A stretch of 64,000 bases of DNA from Catellatospora sp. IY07-71 (GCF_018326265.1 NZ_AP023360.1:5861501-5925500); one strand, 5' to 3'. Positions 24,313 through 33,252 are shown, counted from the stretch's first letter. Translations and numbers: made by a program. The notes: generated from the letters alone by a model not told the origin.

Positions 24313-25637
24313 GCGGCACCGTGCTGCTGCACCTGGTGCTCCGCCGCGAGCAGGACGTCTTCGCCGTGCGGCAGCGTGGGCGCGAGGCCGCGGCGGCGCT
24401 GGGCCTGGAGCACCAGGACCAGATCCGGCTGGCCACCGCGCTCAGCGACGTGGGCCGCCAGCTGCTGGCCGCCAACGATGCGGTGGACGTGACGTTCTCG
24501 CTCGGCGGGCAGCCCACCCACCTGTGCTTCCGGCTCTGTGTGGCCGGCCCGGTCGATCCGGCCGCGCTGCGGCCCGCCGGCAGGCTGGTCGATGTTTTAG
24601 AAGTCACCGAGAGCGGGCAGGAGACAGCAGTCATGCTGTCACGTCGACTTCCCCAGCAGGGCCTGCCCGACGCCGACCGCGTCGAGCAGGTGCAGCGTGC
24701 GCTCACGGCATCGGCGGTGGCCAGCCCGCTCGACGAGCTCGCCTCGCAGAACGAGCACCTGCTGGCCGGCCTGGAGGAGGCCCGGCAGCAGCGCGACCGG
24801 CTCAAGACGCTCAACGACGAGCTGGAGGAGACCAACCGCGGCGTGATGGCGCTGTACCTGCAGCTCAGCTCCGAGCTGGAGGAGACCAACCGCGGCGTGG
24901 TGGCCCTCTACGCCGAGCTGGACGAGAAGTCCGAGCAGCTGCGCCAGGCCAGTGAGGCCAAGTCGCGCTTCCTGGCCAACGTCAGCCACGAGCTGCGCGC
25001 CCCCGTCACCTCGATCATCGGGCTGGTCCGGCTGCTGTCGGACTCCGCCTCCGACCCGCTCACCCCGGCGCAGGGCGAGCAGATCGAGCTGATGCGCGGT
25101 TCGGCCGCCGACCTGCTGTCGCTGGTCAACGACCTGCTGGACCTGGCCAAGGCGGAGTCCGGCCACCTGGAGCCCGCCTGGGCCACCGTCGACCTCAGCC
25201 CGCTGTTCAAGCAGCTGCGCGGCACCCTGAAGGCCATCCTGGTCAGCCCCGACGTCGAGCTCGTCGTGGAGGCGCCGGAGGACGGCGCGTGCCTGGAGTC
25301 CGACGAGGTGCTGCTCTCCCAGGTGCTGCGCAACCTGCTGCACAACGCGGTCAAGTTCACCGAGCAGGGCACGGTGACCATGCGGGCCGAGCGCGACGGC
25401 GAGCAGTGGCGGATCACCGTGGCCGACACCGGCATCGGCATCCCGGCCGCCGACCACGAACGCATCTTCGAGGAGTTCGTGCAGCTCCCCCGCCGGCAGA
25501 AGGTCCGCGGCACCGGCCTGGGACTGCCGTACGCCCGCCGGCTGGTGGGCATCCTCGGCGGCACCATGAGCCTGGACAGCGAACCGGGCCGCGGGAGCAC
25601 GTTCACCGTCACCCTGCCGGTCTCGAGGCAGCCGTGA
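24309..25637 (+). CDS. sensor histidine kinase with N-terminal ATPase-like domain
   Basis: 442 residues, soluble. Residues 1-95 resemble a degenerate anti-sigma ATPase domain (EHQDQIRLATALSDVGRQLLA). Residues 125-215 are a coiled coil containing two copies of ELEETNRGVxALY exactly 18 residues apart, coded by an identical 27-nt direct repeat (24819-24845 and 24873-24899). HisKA has phosphoacceptor His227 in NVSHELRAP and HATPase has LRNLLHNAVKFTEQG, ADTGIGIPAADHERIFEEF and GTGLGLPYARRL. It has no membrane segment, so it reads an internal or partner signal. A TTA leucine codon (24597-24599) lies at the domain junction. The stop overlaps the next gene (GTGA). Confidence 0.9.
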   Translation: MSGTVLLHLVLRREQDVFAVRQRGREAAAALGLEHQDQIRLATALSDVGRQLLAANDAVDVTFSLGGQPTHLCFRLCVAGPVDPAALRPAGRLVDVLEVTESGQETAVMLSRRLPQQGLPDADRVEQVQRALTASAVASPLDELASQNEHLLAGLEEARQQRDRLKTLNDELEETNRGVMALYLQLSSELEETNRGVVALYAELDEKSEQLRQASEAKSRFLANVSHELRAPVTSIIGLVRLLSDSASDPLTPAQGEQIELMRGSAADLLSLVNDLLDLAKAESGHLEPAWATVDLSPLFKQLRGTLKAILVSPDVELVVEAPEDGACLESDEVLLSQVLRNLLHNAVKFTEQGTVTMRAERDGEQWRITVADTGIGIPAADHERIFEEFVQLPRRQKVRGTGLGLPYARRLVGILGGTMSLDSEPGRGSTFTVTLPVSRQP

Positions 25638-27178
25638 ACGCGCCGGAGGCGGCGGCCGTCCTGCTGGTCGACGACAGCGCCCCCAAGCGCTACCTGATCA
25701 AGAACTGGCTCACCCGCGCGGGCTTCATCGTGACCGAGGCGGAGAGCGGCCACGACGCCCTGGACCACACCGGGCGGCAGCACTTCGACATGATCGTGCT
25801 CGACGTCAAGCTGCCCGACATGAGCGGCCTGGACGTGTGCCGCCGGATCAAGTCGGACCCGCACACCGCAACCATCCCGGTGATCCACGTGTCGGCGCAC
25901 GCGGTCGACGCGCCAGACCGCACGCTCGGGCTGGTCGGCGGGGCCGACGGCTACCTGGTGGAGCCGATCGATCCGCAGGAGCTGGTGGCCACGGTGCACG
26001 CGGTGCTGCGCTACTACCGCGCGCGCCGGGCGGCCGAGCAGCTCGCCGACGGCCTGGCCCAGCTCGCCGACACGACCCTCGCGGTCACCATGGCCCGGGA
26101 CTTCGCCGAACTGCTCGGCCACGCCGCCACGGGGGCGGCCCGGCTGTTCGGCGGGGTGGCCGCCGTCGCGGTCAGCAGCCCGGACGCGGGGTGGACCTGC
26201 GCGCTGGCGGCCGGCGCGGGCCACGTCACGCTCACACCCTGGGAGCAGCCCGGCGAGGAGGTGCCGATCGGCACCCGCCTGGTCACCGGTGACGCGGCAC
26301 GGTGGCAGCTGCCGCCCGGCTGGCCCCCGGGGACCGCGACCGTCGCGACGGCCCGGCCCCGCGCCGACCGGCCGCCGCTGTACGTGTTCACCACCGCCTC
26401 CGACGACGACCACCACGTCCAGCTGCTGACGCAGCTGACCTCGGCGCTGGCCGCCGCGGCCGAGGCGCAGCGCGCGCAGTACCAGGACCACCAGATCGCC
26501 ATCACGCTGCAGCGCAGCCTGCTGCCCCGGCGCCTGCCCACCGTGGAGGGCGTGCAGTTCGCGGTGCGGTACGAGCCCGCGAGCCAGGAAGCCGAGATCG
26601 GCGGTGACTTCTACGAGCTGGCGGCGCTCGGCGACACGCTGCTGATCGCCATCGGCGACGTCGTCGGGCACTCGCTGCACGCGGCGACGGTCATGGCCGA
26701 GATCCGCCACGCGCTGCGCGCCTACGCCGTCGAAGGGCACGGGCCCGGTGAGATCGTGCGGCGCGTCGACGACCTGATGGTCCGGCTGCTGCCCGGGGAG
26801 ATGGCCACGCTGTGCGTGCTGCTGTTCGACCCGCGAACGGGCCGCGCCCGGCTGGCCAACGCCGGTCACCTGCCGCCGCTGCTCATCCAGGACGGCCAGG
26901 TGAGCGAGGTGTGGCAGCGCGCGCCGCTGCTCGGCATCGGCCACCCCCGGCCCGCCGACCTGGAGTTCACCGTCGCCGAGGGCGGCACCCTGCTGCTGTA
27001 CACCGACGGCCTGGTGGAACGGCGTGACATCACGATCCGTGACGGCATCGCGGACCTCACCGCGATCGCCGGCGCCGTCGACGCGGACCTCGATCTCTAC
27101 TGTGACCGGCTGCTCAAGCGCCTGACCAGCCCGCCCAATGCCGATGACGTCGCCGTTGTCGCCGTACGGAGGCTGTGA
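25634..27178 (+). CDS. receiver domain-PP2C (SpoIIE-type) phosphatase
   Basis: 514 residues. Receiver domain 1-125 with phosphoacceptor Asp57 (MIVLDVKLPDMSGLDVC); a linker and GAF-like region about 130-270; SpoIIE/PP2C phosphatase 290-514 with the RsbU-like start QRSLLPRRLPTVEGVQFAVRY, metal motifs EIGGDFYELAAL, AIGDVVGHSLHAATVM, LANAGHLPPLL and LYTDGLVERRD, NADDVAVVAV. It is expected to be phosphorylated by the upstream kinase and then to dephosphorylate STAS antagonists. The GTG start overlaps the kinase stop; in-frame codons upstream lie inside the kinase gene and are not credible. Confidence 0.92.
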   Translation: MNAPEAAAVLLVDDSAPKRYLIKNWLTRAGFIVTEAESGHDALDHTGRQHFDMIVLDVKLPDMSGLDVCRRIKSDPHTATIPVIHVSAHAVDAPDRTLGLVGGADGYLVEPIDPQELVATVHAVLRYYRARRAAEQLADGLAQLADTTLAVTMARDFAELLGHAATGAARLFGGVAAVAVSSPDAGWTCALAAGAGHVTLTPWEQPGEEVPIGTRLVTGDAARWQLPPGWPPGTATVATARPRADRPPLYVFTTASDDDHHVQLLTQLTSALAAAAEAQRAQYQDHQIAITLQRSLLPRRLPTVEGVQFAVRYEPASQEAEIGGDFYELAALGDTLLIAIGDVVGHSLHAATVMAEIRHALRAYAVEGHGPGEIVRRVDDLMVRLLPGEMATLCVLLFDPRTGRARLANAGHLPPLLIQDGQVSEVWQRAPLLGIGHPRPADLEFTVAEGGTLLLYTDGLVERRDITIRDGIADLTAIAGAVDADLDLYCDRLLKRLTSPPNADDVAVVAVRRL

Positions 27179-27553
27179 TTGTCTTTGTTCATGGAGCGAG
27201 CAAGCACCCCGCAGGCCACACACGAGGTGGAGGTTCTGCCAGACGCCGTCCGGGTCTCCCTGGCCGGTGAGTTCGACCTGATGACCGAGCAGGACCTCAC
27301 GACCTGGCTGGTCGGCGCCATCGAGGCCCACCCCGGGCGGCCCGTCGAGGTCGACATGGACCGGGTGACGTTCCTGGACTCCAGCGGCATCCGGGTGCTG
27401 CTCAGCGCGCACGGTCTCGCCGCGCGCCACGGCGGCTCGTTCCGGCTCACCCGGGCTTCGGGCATGGTCCGGGAGGTGCTCGACATCGTCGACGTGTACG
27501 CCTTCCTGAGCGGTGAGGGCGACGGCGGCGAAGCCGGCCCACTGGCGGTTTGA
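27179..27553 (+). CDS. STAS-domain anti-sigma factor antagonist
   Basis: 124 residues, SpoIIAA/RsbV-type: VRVSLAGEFDLMTEQDLTTWL, VEVDMDRVTFLDSSGIRVLLSA with the phosphorylatable Ser, and a C-terminal Gly/Glu tail. It is the likely substrate of the PP2C phosphatase just upstream and partner of an anti-sigma kinase. TTG at 27179 is chosen as start: CGGAGG is 6 nt upstream and it abuts the previous stop; the ATG at 27191 lacks a well-placed ribosome binding site. It is the last gene of the operon. Confidence 0.85.
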   Translation: MSLFMERASTPQATHEVEVLPDAVRVSLAGEFDLMTEQDLTTWLVGAIEAHPGRPVEVDMDRVTFLDSSGIRVLLSAHGLAARHGGSFRLTRASGMVREVLDIVDVYAFLSGEGDGGEAGPLAV

Positions 27554-27664
27554 CACCGCTTCCGCCGGGTTGAGGTGTCTTCAAGTGGACATGGTCGGTT
27601 CGTGGATACAGCGCCACCGCGGCGCTGTTCTACGGTCGGTAGGACCATCGACACGGGGAGGGTC

Positions 27665-30040
27665 ATGCCGACCGCCGGTGACGTCGCGCCACAGCTGCTC
27701 GGCCGCCTCTGCGGCGATCTGCGGCAACTGCGCGAGCAGGCGGGCGGGCCGAGCCTGCGGCAGCTCGCGGCCGAGGTCGGCCTGGGCAAGAGCCAGCTCG
27801 GCGCGATCCTCGCCGGGCGGATCGGCCGCCTGCCGGACTGGCGGGTGATCCGGGCGCTGGTGGCGGGCTGTCTCGCGCACGCGCGCGAACACGGCCGGGC
27901 GGCACTGGTGTCGCGCGAGTTCGGCGTCGAGGAGTTCTGGCGGCGGCGGCACACCGTGGTCGAGCACCTGCTCGGCGAGGCGGCCCTGAGCGCGCCCGCC
28001 GAGCGGGCCCCCGCCGGGGCAGCGCGGGCCGGTGCGGACGCGCCGCATCCAGGCGAGCGCGTCACGCCCCGCGGCCTGCCGCCCCGCGTACGCGGCTTCG
28101 TGGGGCGCGACGCGGAACTGGCGACCCTCACCGCGGCCGCGGGGCCGGTGGTGATCACCGGCCCGGCCGGTGTCGGCAAGACCTCGCTCGCCGTGGCCTG
28201 GGCGCACGACGCCACGCCGCGCTTCCCCGACGGCCAGCTCTACATCGACCTGCGCGGCTTCGAGCCGTCGGGCGCGGTGATGACCCCCGACGAGGCGGTA
28301 CGCGGCTTCCTGGCGGCGCTCGGGGTGCCGCCGGACCGGGTGCCCGCGCAGCCCGACGCCCGGGTCGCGCTGTACCGCAGCCTGCTCGCCGACCGCGCCG
28401 TGCTGGTGCTGCTGGACAACGCCCGCGACGCCGACCAGGTACGTCCGCTGCTGCCCGCCGGGCCGCGCTGCCTGGCCGTGGTCACCAGCCGCAGCCGGCT
28501 CGCCGGCCTGGTGGTGGCACACGGCGCGCAGGTGCTGAACCTCTGCCTGCTCAGCGCCGAGGAGGCCGTGGAGCTGCTGGCCGTGCGTATCGGGCAGCCG
28601 CGCCTGCGCGCCGAGCCCGGTGCCGCCGCTCAGCTCGCGGGTGCGTGCGCGCGGCTGCCCCTGGCGCTGAGCATCGTCGCCTGCCGGGCGGCGCTGCAGC
28701 CCACGCTGCCACTCCGCGAGCTGGCCGCCGAGCTGTGCGAAGGCTCCGGCGAGCTGGACGCCCTGCGCACCGGCGACGGGTCCACCGACCTGCGCGCCGT
28801 GTTCTCGTGGTCGTTCCGGGCACTGGACGCGGGCGCCGCCCGGCTGCTGCGCCTGCTCGGGCTCACCGCGAGCGGCGACATCGGCGTACGCGCGATCACC
28901 TGCCTCGCCGGCACCGCAGGCCGGACCGCCGGCCGGGTCCTCGCCGAGCTGGTCGACGCGGGCCTGCTGAGCGAACACCGCCCCGGCCGGTACCTGCTGC
29001 ACGACCTGGTCCGGGCCTACGCCGCCGAGCTGTCGCGGGAGCTGGACCCCGGCGAGCAGCGACAGGCCCGGCACCGGCTGCTCGACCACTACCTGCACAC
29101 CGCGCACCGGGCTGCCGGGCTGATGCACCCTCCGTTCTGCGACATCACGCCCGCGCCGCCGGTGCCGGGCGCGGCGGCCGCCGACCTCGCCGACGACGCG
29201 GCCGCGGCCGCCTGGTTCGACGCCGAGCATCCGGTGCTGCTCGCCGAGGTCCGCCGGGCCGCCGACGACGGCTTCGGGCGGCACGCGTGGCAGCTCGCCT
29301 GGGCACTGTCCGGCTACCTCGACCGGCGGGCGCACTGGGCGGAATGGCACGAGACGCAGGAGCTGGTGCTGCTGGCGGCGTCACACGACGGCGACCTGGC
29401 GGGGCAGGCGCACGCCCACCGGGACCTGGCCCGCGCCTGCTCCCGGCTGGGCCGCCACGACGAGTCGTACGGCCATCTCAAGCAGGCGCTCGACGCCTTC
29501 ACCGACCTCGGTGACATGGACGGGCTGGCGCAGACGCTGCTGAACCTGGGCCAGTCGCTGGAGCGCTCGTCGCGCCACCGCGAGGCGCTGGAGCAGTCAC
29601 GGCGGGCACTGGAGCTGTTCACGGCCTCGGGCAACACGGCCGGGCAGGCGTACACGCTCAACGCCGTGGGCTGGCAGCTCGGGCTGCTCGGCGAATACCG
29701 CGAGGCGGTGTCGCACTGCAAGCGGGCGCTGGACCGGCTGCGGCGCGTCGGCGACTCGCAGGGGGTCACCGACACCCTGGACAGCCTCGGCTACGCCCAC
29801 CACCACCTCGGCGAGTTCACTACGGCGGTGACGTACTACGGGCGCGCCCTGGCGATGTTCCGAGAGGCGGGCGACCGGTTCGGGGCGGCGAGCACGCTGC
29901 AGAACCTCGCCGACAGCCACGCCGCGCTCGGCGACGGCGCCGCGGCACGGGACGCGCTGCAGGAGGCGTGGACCATCCTGGACCGGGTCGGCCACGACCA
30001 CGCACAGCTGGTGCGCGCACGGCTGGACGGCGCCGCCTGA
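27665..30040 (+). CDS. helix-turn-helix NB-ARC TPR regulator
   Basis: 791 residues. An N-terminal XRE-type helix-turn-helix is at 10-65 (GPSLRQLAAEVGLGKSQLGAILAG), then an NB-ARC ATPase from about 140 (RGFVGRDAELATL, Walker A GPAGVGKTSLAVAWA, Walker B RAVLVLLDNA, LPLALSIVA) with a winged helix, and tetratricopeptide repeats from 570 to the end (LNLGQSLERSSRHREALEQSRRALELF and four similar units). This STAND architecture is common among actinobacterial pathway-type regulators; it lacks a SARP-type BTAD domain. ATG 27665 has GGGGAGG just upstream. Its place after the stress operon may be accidental. Confidence 0.9.
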   Translation: MPTAGDVAPQLLGRLCGDLRQLREQAGGPSLRQLAAEVGLGKSQLGAILAGRIGRLPDWRVIRALVAGCLAHAREHGRAALVSREFGVEEFWRRRHTVVEHLLGEAALSAPAERAPAGAARAGADAPHPGERVTPRGLPPRVRGFVGRDAELATLTAAAGPVVITGPAGVGKTSLAVAWAHDATPRFPDGQLYIDLRGFEPSGAVMTPDEAVRGFLAALGVPPDRVPAQPDARVALYRSLLADRAVLVLLDNARDADQVRPLLPAGPRCLAVVTSRSRLAGLVVAHGAQVLNLCLLSAEEAVELLAVRIGQPRLRAEPGAAAQLAGACARLPLALSIVACRAALQPTLPLRELAAELCEGSGELDALRTGDGSTDLRAVFSWSFRALDAGAARLLRLLGLTASGDIGVRAITCLAGTAGRTAGRVLAELVDAGLLSEHRPGRYLLHDLVRAYAAELSRELDPGEQRQARHRLLDHYLHTAHRAAGLMHPPFCDITPAPPVPGAAAADLADDAAAAAWFDAEHPVLLAEVRRAADDGFGRHAWQLAWALSGYLDRRAHWAEWHETQELVLLAASHDGDLAGQAHAHRDLARACSRLGRHDESYGHLKQALDAFTDLGDMDGLAQTLLNLGQSLERSSRHREALEQSRRALELFTASGNTAGQAYTLNAVGWQLGLLGEYREAVSHCKRALDRLRRVGDSQGVTDTLDSLGYAHHHLGEFTTAVTYYGRALAMFREAGDRFGAASTLQNLADSHAALGDGAAARDALQEAWTILDRVGHDHAQLVRARLDGAA

Positions 30041-30059
30041 GCGACGCCGTCCAGCCGTG
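30018..30059. terminator. bidirectional terminator
   Basis: Perfect 15-bp arms 30018-30032 and 30045-30059; the stop codon of the NB-ARC gene lies in the 12-nt loop. It serves the two convergent genes. Confidence 0.65.
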
Positions 30060-30067
30060 GCCGGGGA

Positions 30068-30628
30068 TCAGTAGTAGTAGAACTGCTGCGCGGTCTCGTA
30101 GAGCTTGCACTCGATGACCTGCAGCGGGGCGTCATTGCTGCCCGAGCGGCCCAGCACGTCCAGGCACAGGTTCTTGACCCGGTTCTGGAACAGGTAGATG
30201 CCCGTGCCGAAGTACGAGATCGGGGTCCACTGCTCGCTCGTGTACGCCATGTCGCAGGTGAACTGCTGCGCCCGGGTGCCGTAGGTCACCTCGTCCTCGC
30301 TGTTGGCGGCGAGGTCGAGGCAGAGGCCGCTGCCCTGGTTGACGATCCAGTAGTAGCCGTTGCCGGTGGAGAACAGCGCCCAGCGGTGCTGTGTCCGGTT
30401 CTCGCAGGTGCGCTGCACGATCGGCGCGTTCGGGTTGAGCGAGTTCCCCTTCGGGATGACGCACTTGTTCGAGAACTCGTTGCGGATCTGCTGGAACACC
30501 CCGACGCCCAGGGGCTGCACGTCCTGTGACGCCGGGGCCGCATGGGCCGATCCCGCCAGGGCCGTGCCCGCGGTGGCCGCGACGACCACCGCCGCGACCA
30601 GCGTCGTCAGCCTGCGCCGCATGTTCAT
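30068..30628 (-). CDS. secreted ricin-type beta-trefoil lectin
   Basis: 186 residues. A Sec signal peptide (RRRLTTLVAAVVVAATAGTA, cleavage near AHAAPA) precedes one ricin-B-type domain with QIRNEFSNKCVIPKGNSLNPNAP, HRWALFSTGNGYYWIVNQGSG and CLDLAANSEDE, plus a second CLDVLGRSGSND motif. Six Cys residues could pair outside the cell. There is no catalytic domain, so it is a stand-alone sugar-binding protein; the chain ends in three Tyr residues. Monocistronic, convergent with the NB-ARC gene. Confidence 0.83.
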   Translation of the reverse strand: MNMRRRLTTLVAAVVVAATAGTALAGSAHAAPASQDVQPLGVGVFQQIRNEFSNKCVIPKGNSLNPNAPIVQRTCENRTQHRWALFSTGNGYYWIVNQGSGLCLDLAANSEDEVTYGTRAQQFTCDMAYTSEQWTPISYFGTGIYLFQNRVKNLCLDVLGRSGSNDAPLQVIECKLYETAQQFYYY

Positions 30629-30845
30629 CCGTCACTCCTTCTGCTCGGTTCGGAACGGATGCGTCGATGCTCTCGGTCGGCGCGGTCCCGCACCGCGAAG
30701 TCCGGACAGGACGGCCCGGCGGTGCCGGTTCGCGCCGGTCACGGCGGGCCGTCCGGTGAGCGGCGGCCGGACACGCCGGACAGCTGCGGCCCGTTGCCAG
30801 CATCCGCTCAGCCTTCTCTGATCGAATGGCGGCCGAGGAGGGCCG

Positions 30846-31685
30846 ATGACCGGAAGTGTGCTGCTGGGGCTGGGCGTCGTCGTGCTGCTCGTGTGCGCGG
30901 CGTACGCGGTGGTGTGCGCGGTGCGCCCGGCCGCCCGGGTGCTGTCGGGAGCGACCTGGTTCCGCGCCGGGGACCGGCACGGCCGGGCCGCGGTGTCGTG
31001 GGTGACCGCGAAGGTGGCGGCCGAGCTGGTGTTGCTCGTGATCGGCGCCGCGCTGGTGTTCACGCTGGCGTCGGTGTTCGTCGAGGTGCTCGACGCGGTC
31101 GTGGACGACGACGACCTCACGGTGATCGACCGGCCGGTGGTGGACTGGCTGGCCGGGCACCGCACCCCCGGACTGAACCGCGTCGTGATCGCGGTGACCG
31201 ATCTCGGCAGCGCCGTCGCGCTGGCGGTCGCGTCCGTCGCCGGGGTCGCCTACGTCGCCTGGCGGCTGCGCTCCTGGTATCCGATCGCGCTCGGGGTGCT
31301 CACGCTGGGCCTGGTGCAGCTGCTGGTGCTCGGCATCAAGGTGACGATCGGCCGGGAGCGGCCGAACCCGCCGGGCCAGGTGGTGCCGGAGACCGGCTTC
31401 TCGTTCCCGTCCGGGCACAGCACCAGCTCACTGGTCGGCTTCGCGCTGCTGGCGTGGCTGGTCTGCATGCTGACCGGCAACCGCACGGTATGGGCGACCG
31501 CCTGGCTGACCGCGGCGGCGGGTGCGGTGCTGGTCGGCCTGTCGCGGGTCTACCTTGGCGTGCACTACCCCAGCGACGTGCTGGGCGGGTGGATGCTCGG
31601 GCTGACCTGGCTGGCGGTGGTCGCGGTCGCCGTATGGGTCTGGCGGGCGCGGTCGGCCTCCCGCAACGGCGACCACCAGACGTGA
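30846..31685 (+). CDS. PAP2 family membrane phosphatase
   Basis: 279 residues with six membrane helices. The three phosphatase motifs are complete: KVTIGRERPNPP (KxxxxxxRP) near residue 162, FPSGHSTSS near 182 and SRVYLGVHYPSDV (SRxxxxxHxxxD) near 234. Family members hydrolyse lipid phosphates such as undecaprenyl pyrophosphate or phosphatidic acid. The acidic patch VVDDDDLTVIDRPVV on the outer side is notable. It is divergent from the lectin gene and followed by a hairpin at 31764. Confidence 0.88.
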   Translation: MTGSVLLGLGVVVLLVCAAYAVVCAVRPAARVLSGATWFRAGDRHGRAAVSWVTAKVAAELVLLVIGAALVFTLASVFVEVLDAVVDDDDLTVIDRPVVDWLAGHRTPGLNRVVIAVTDLGSAVALAVASVAGVAYVAWRLRSWYPIALGVLTLGLVQLLVLGIKVTIGRERPNPPGQVVPETGFSFPSGHSTSSLVGFALLAWLVCMLTGNRTVWATAWLTAAAGAVLVGLSRVYLGVHYPSDVLGGWMLGLTWLAVVAVAVWVWRARSASRNGDHQT

Positions 31686-31763
31686 TTCACCGCAGGTCGA
31701 GTGGCTGGACGCAGTGCAGTTTCGAGGGCGTCGCCGCGGTCCGTCGGTGCCACCCGCGACTGA

Positions 31764-31778
31764 CCGTGATCTTCACGG
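31764..31778. terminator. small hairpin downstream of PAP2 gene
   Basis: CCGTGA-TCT-TCACGG, 79 bp after the stop; flanking bases extend the pairing imperfectly. Confidence 0.35.
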
Positions 31779-31891
31779 GGTCGGTTCCCGTTCATGGCGG
31801 TGTATGTCGCAAGCGGGGAAATGCTCGCACAGGTGGAGACTGCGCCGGCCGTACCGTGATCGAGGACGTGATCCTGCAGGCGTTGCGATGC

Positions 31892-32896
31892 TCAGCGGCG
31901 CCGCCACGCGCGGATCAGGTCGGCAAGCCTGCGAGCGGGACCGTCACTGCGAACGAACAGCAACGCGCTCAACAGCGCCAACGACACCAGCACGATCCCG
32001 CCCGCTATCCAGGCGAAGGCGGTATCCATGGCGATCACGGCCACGATGGCACCGCCGACACCGAGCGCCCGGGCGATCTGAGCCAGGCCGTCGACCCACG
32101 CCGGCACGACCGCCCGGCGGGCTTCGGAGAGTACCCAGGCCAGCCTCGGCACGCCGGAGAGGGTCTGCAACGTGAACAGGACTCTGGCCCGCCGGGTCGG
32201 CAGCGCGCCGACCTCGGCAGCCCACTCCTCCCGCCAGCGGTTACGCGCACTTCTCGGCAGGAGCAAGGTGGTCAGCTCCAGCAGCCGCAGCGTCGCCAGG
32301 GTAGGCCGGTCGGTGACGGCCGAGGGACGCAGATAGGCCAGCGAGATGTCCTCGAGCTCCCGCCGCACTCCGAGCAACCCGAGGCGCTGTGCGATCGGCG
32401 CGACGGTCTCCAGCGTGTGGCGGGACGCCCGTATCTGCCGGGCGATGCTTGAATACTGCAGGGTGCGCATATTGTGCAGCCGATCGGCTACCTTGATCAC
32501 CAGCACGTCGGCGCCCGGCGAGCCGACGTCGATCGCATTCGCGTCGAGAGCCGCCCTGTGCAGCTCGATGCTCGTCGGCAGCGCCTCGACCAGCGCGGTC
32601 ACGTCGTCGCCGAACTCCGCTCGCATCTGGGCAAACGTGTAGGGCGTGTCCTCGACTAGGTCATGCAGGATGGCGGCGCACACCGCGACACGGCTCAGAC
32701 CGAGGTCGGCGACGATCGCCGCCACCTCCACCGGATGTGTCACATACGGGTCGCCGCTGCGACGCAGCTGTCCGGCATGCCAACGAGCGGCCGTTTCGTA
32801 CGCCGCACGTATGGCCGCTCCGTCGGCGCTCGGGTACCGGGCCTCGATCGCCGCGGCCAACGCCGCACCCGGCCTTTCAAAGGGAGCGGGTCTCAT
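31892..32896 (-). CDS. SpoT-like HD hydrolase fused to a membrane tail
   Basis: 334 residues. Residues 30-180 match the hydrolase half of RelA/SpoT: HAGQLRRSGDPYVTHPVEVAA, AILHDLVEDTPYTF (HD motif) and VIKVADRLHNMRTL, followed by APIAQRLGLLGVRRELEDISL. The synthetase and ACT/TGS domains are absent. Instead, residues 200-334 carry a segment of the type RNRWREEWAAEVGALPTRRAR and two or three membrane helices, as in membrane proteins often found with PadR regulators. It may degrade (p)ppGpp or a related nucleotide at the membrane. The ATG overlaps the PadR stop (ATGA). Confidence 0.82.
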   Translation of the reverse strand: MRPAPFERPGAALAAAIEARYPSADGAAIRAAYETAARWHAGQLRRSGDPYVTHPVEVAAIVADLGLSRVAVCAAILHDLVEDTPYTFAQMRAEFGDDVTALVEALPTSIELHRAALDANAIDVGSPGADVLVIKVADRLHNMRTLQYSSIARQIRASRHTLETVAPIAQRLGLLGVRRELEDISLAYLRPSAVTDRPTLATLRLLELTTLLLPRSARNRWREEWAAEVGALPTRRARVLFTLQTLSGVPRLAWVLSEARRAVVPAWVDGLAQIARALGVGGAIVAVIAMDTAFAWIAGGIVLVSLALLSALLFVRSDGPARRLADLIRAWRRR

Positions 32897-33240
32897 GATT
32901 GCACCGCTCCGGGATCGAGTTGGCTGTCGGCGCTCCAGCCCGCTCGCCGCGGTCGTCCGGACCGATGCGAGCGGGCCAGCGCATCGCGGGCCTGCTCGGC
33001 GCCGTCGGCGGAAAGGGAGTAGAACCTGCGGCGGGGACGGCCGTCGGTGACCGACGCGCTGTCCTCCCAGCCGCTCTCGAGCCAGCCGGCCTGCTCCAGC
33101 CGGGCGAGGATCGGGTAGACGGTGCCGGAGGCCAGGCCCACCAGATCGCAGATCTCCAGCCCATACCGCTGCTGGGTCGGGTCCGATGTGAACGCCTTCA
33201 GAACGAGCTGGGTTTGCAATGTCATCCGAGGGTCCGACAT
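32893..33240 (-). CDS. PadR family transcriptional regulator
   Basis: 115 residues: a PadR winged helix (TLQTQLVLKAFTSD, QRYGLEICDLVGLASGTVYPILARLEQAGWLESG, RPRRRFYSLSADG) with a short C-terminal tail, the small-type PadR. The ATG at 33240 follows TAGAGT by 6 nt, so the mRNA is probably leaderless, and an inverted repeat overlaps that -10 box, suggesting autorepression. It is co-transcribed with the HD-hydrolase gene, the likely regulated partner. Confidence 0.9.
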   Translation of the reverse strand: MSDPRMTLQTQLVLKAFTSDPTQQRYGLEICDLVGLASGTVYPILARLEQAGWLESGWEDSASVTDGRPRRRFYSLSADGAEQARDALARSHRSGRPRRAGWSADSQLDPGAVQS

Positions 33241-33246
33241 ACTCGT

Positions 33247-33252
33247 ACTCTA
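33247..33252 (-). promoter_or_regulatory. -10 box of leaderless PadR promoter
   Basis: TAGAGT on the minus strand, 6 nt before the ATG at 33240; it lies within the inverted repeat 33248-33263. Confidence 0.5.
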
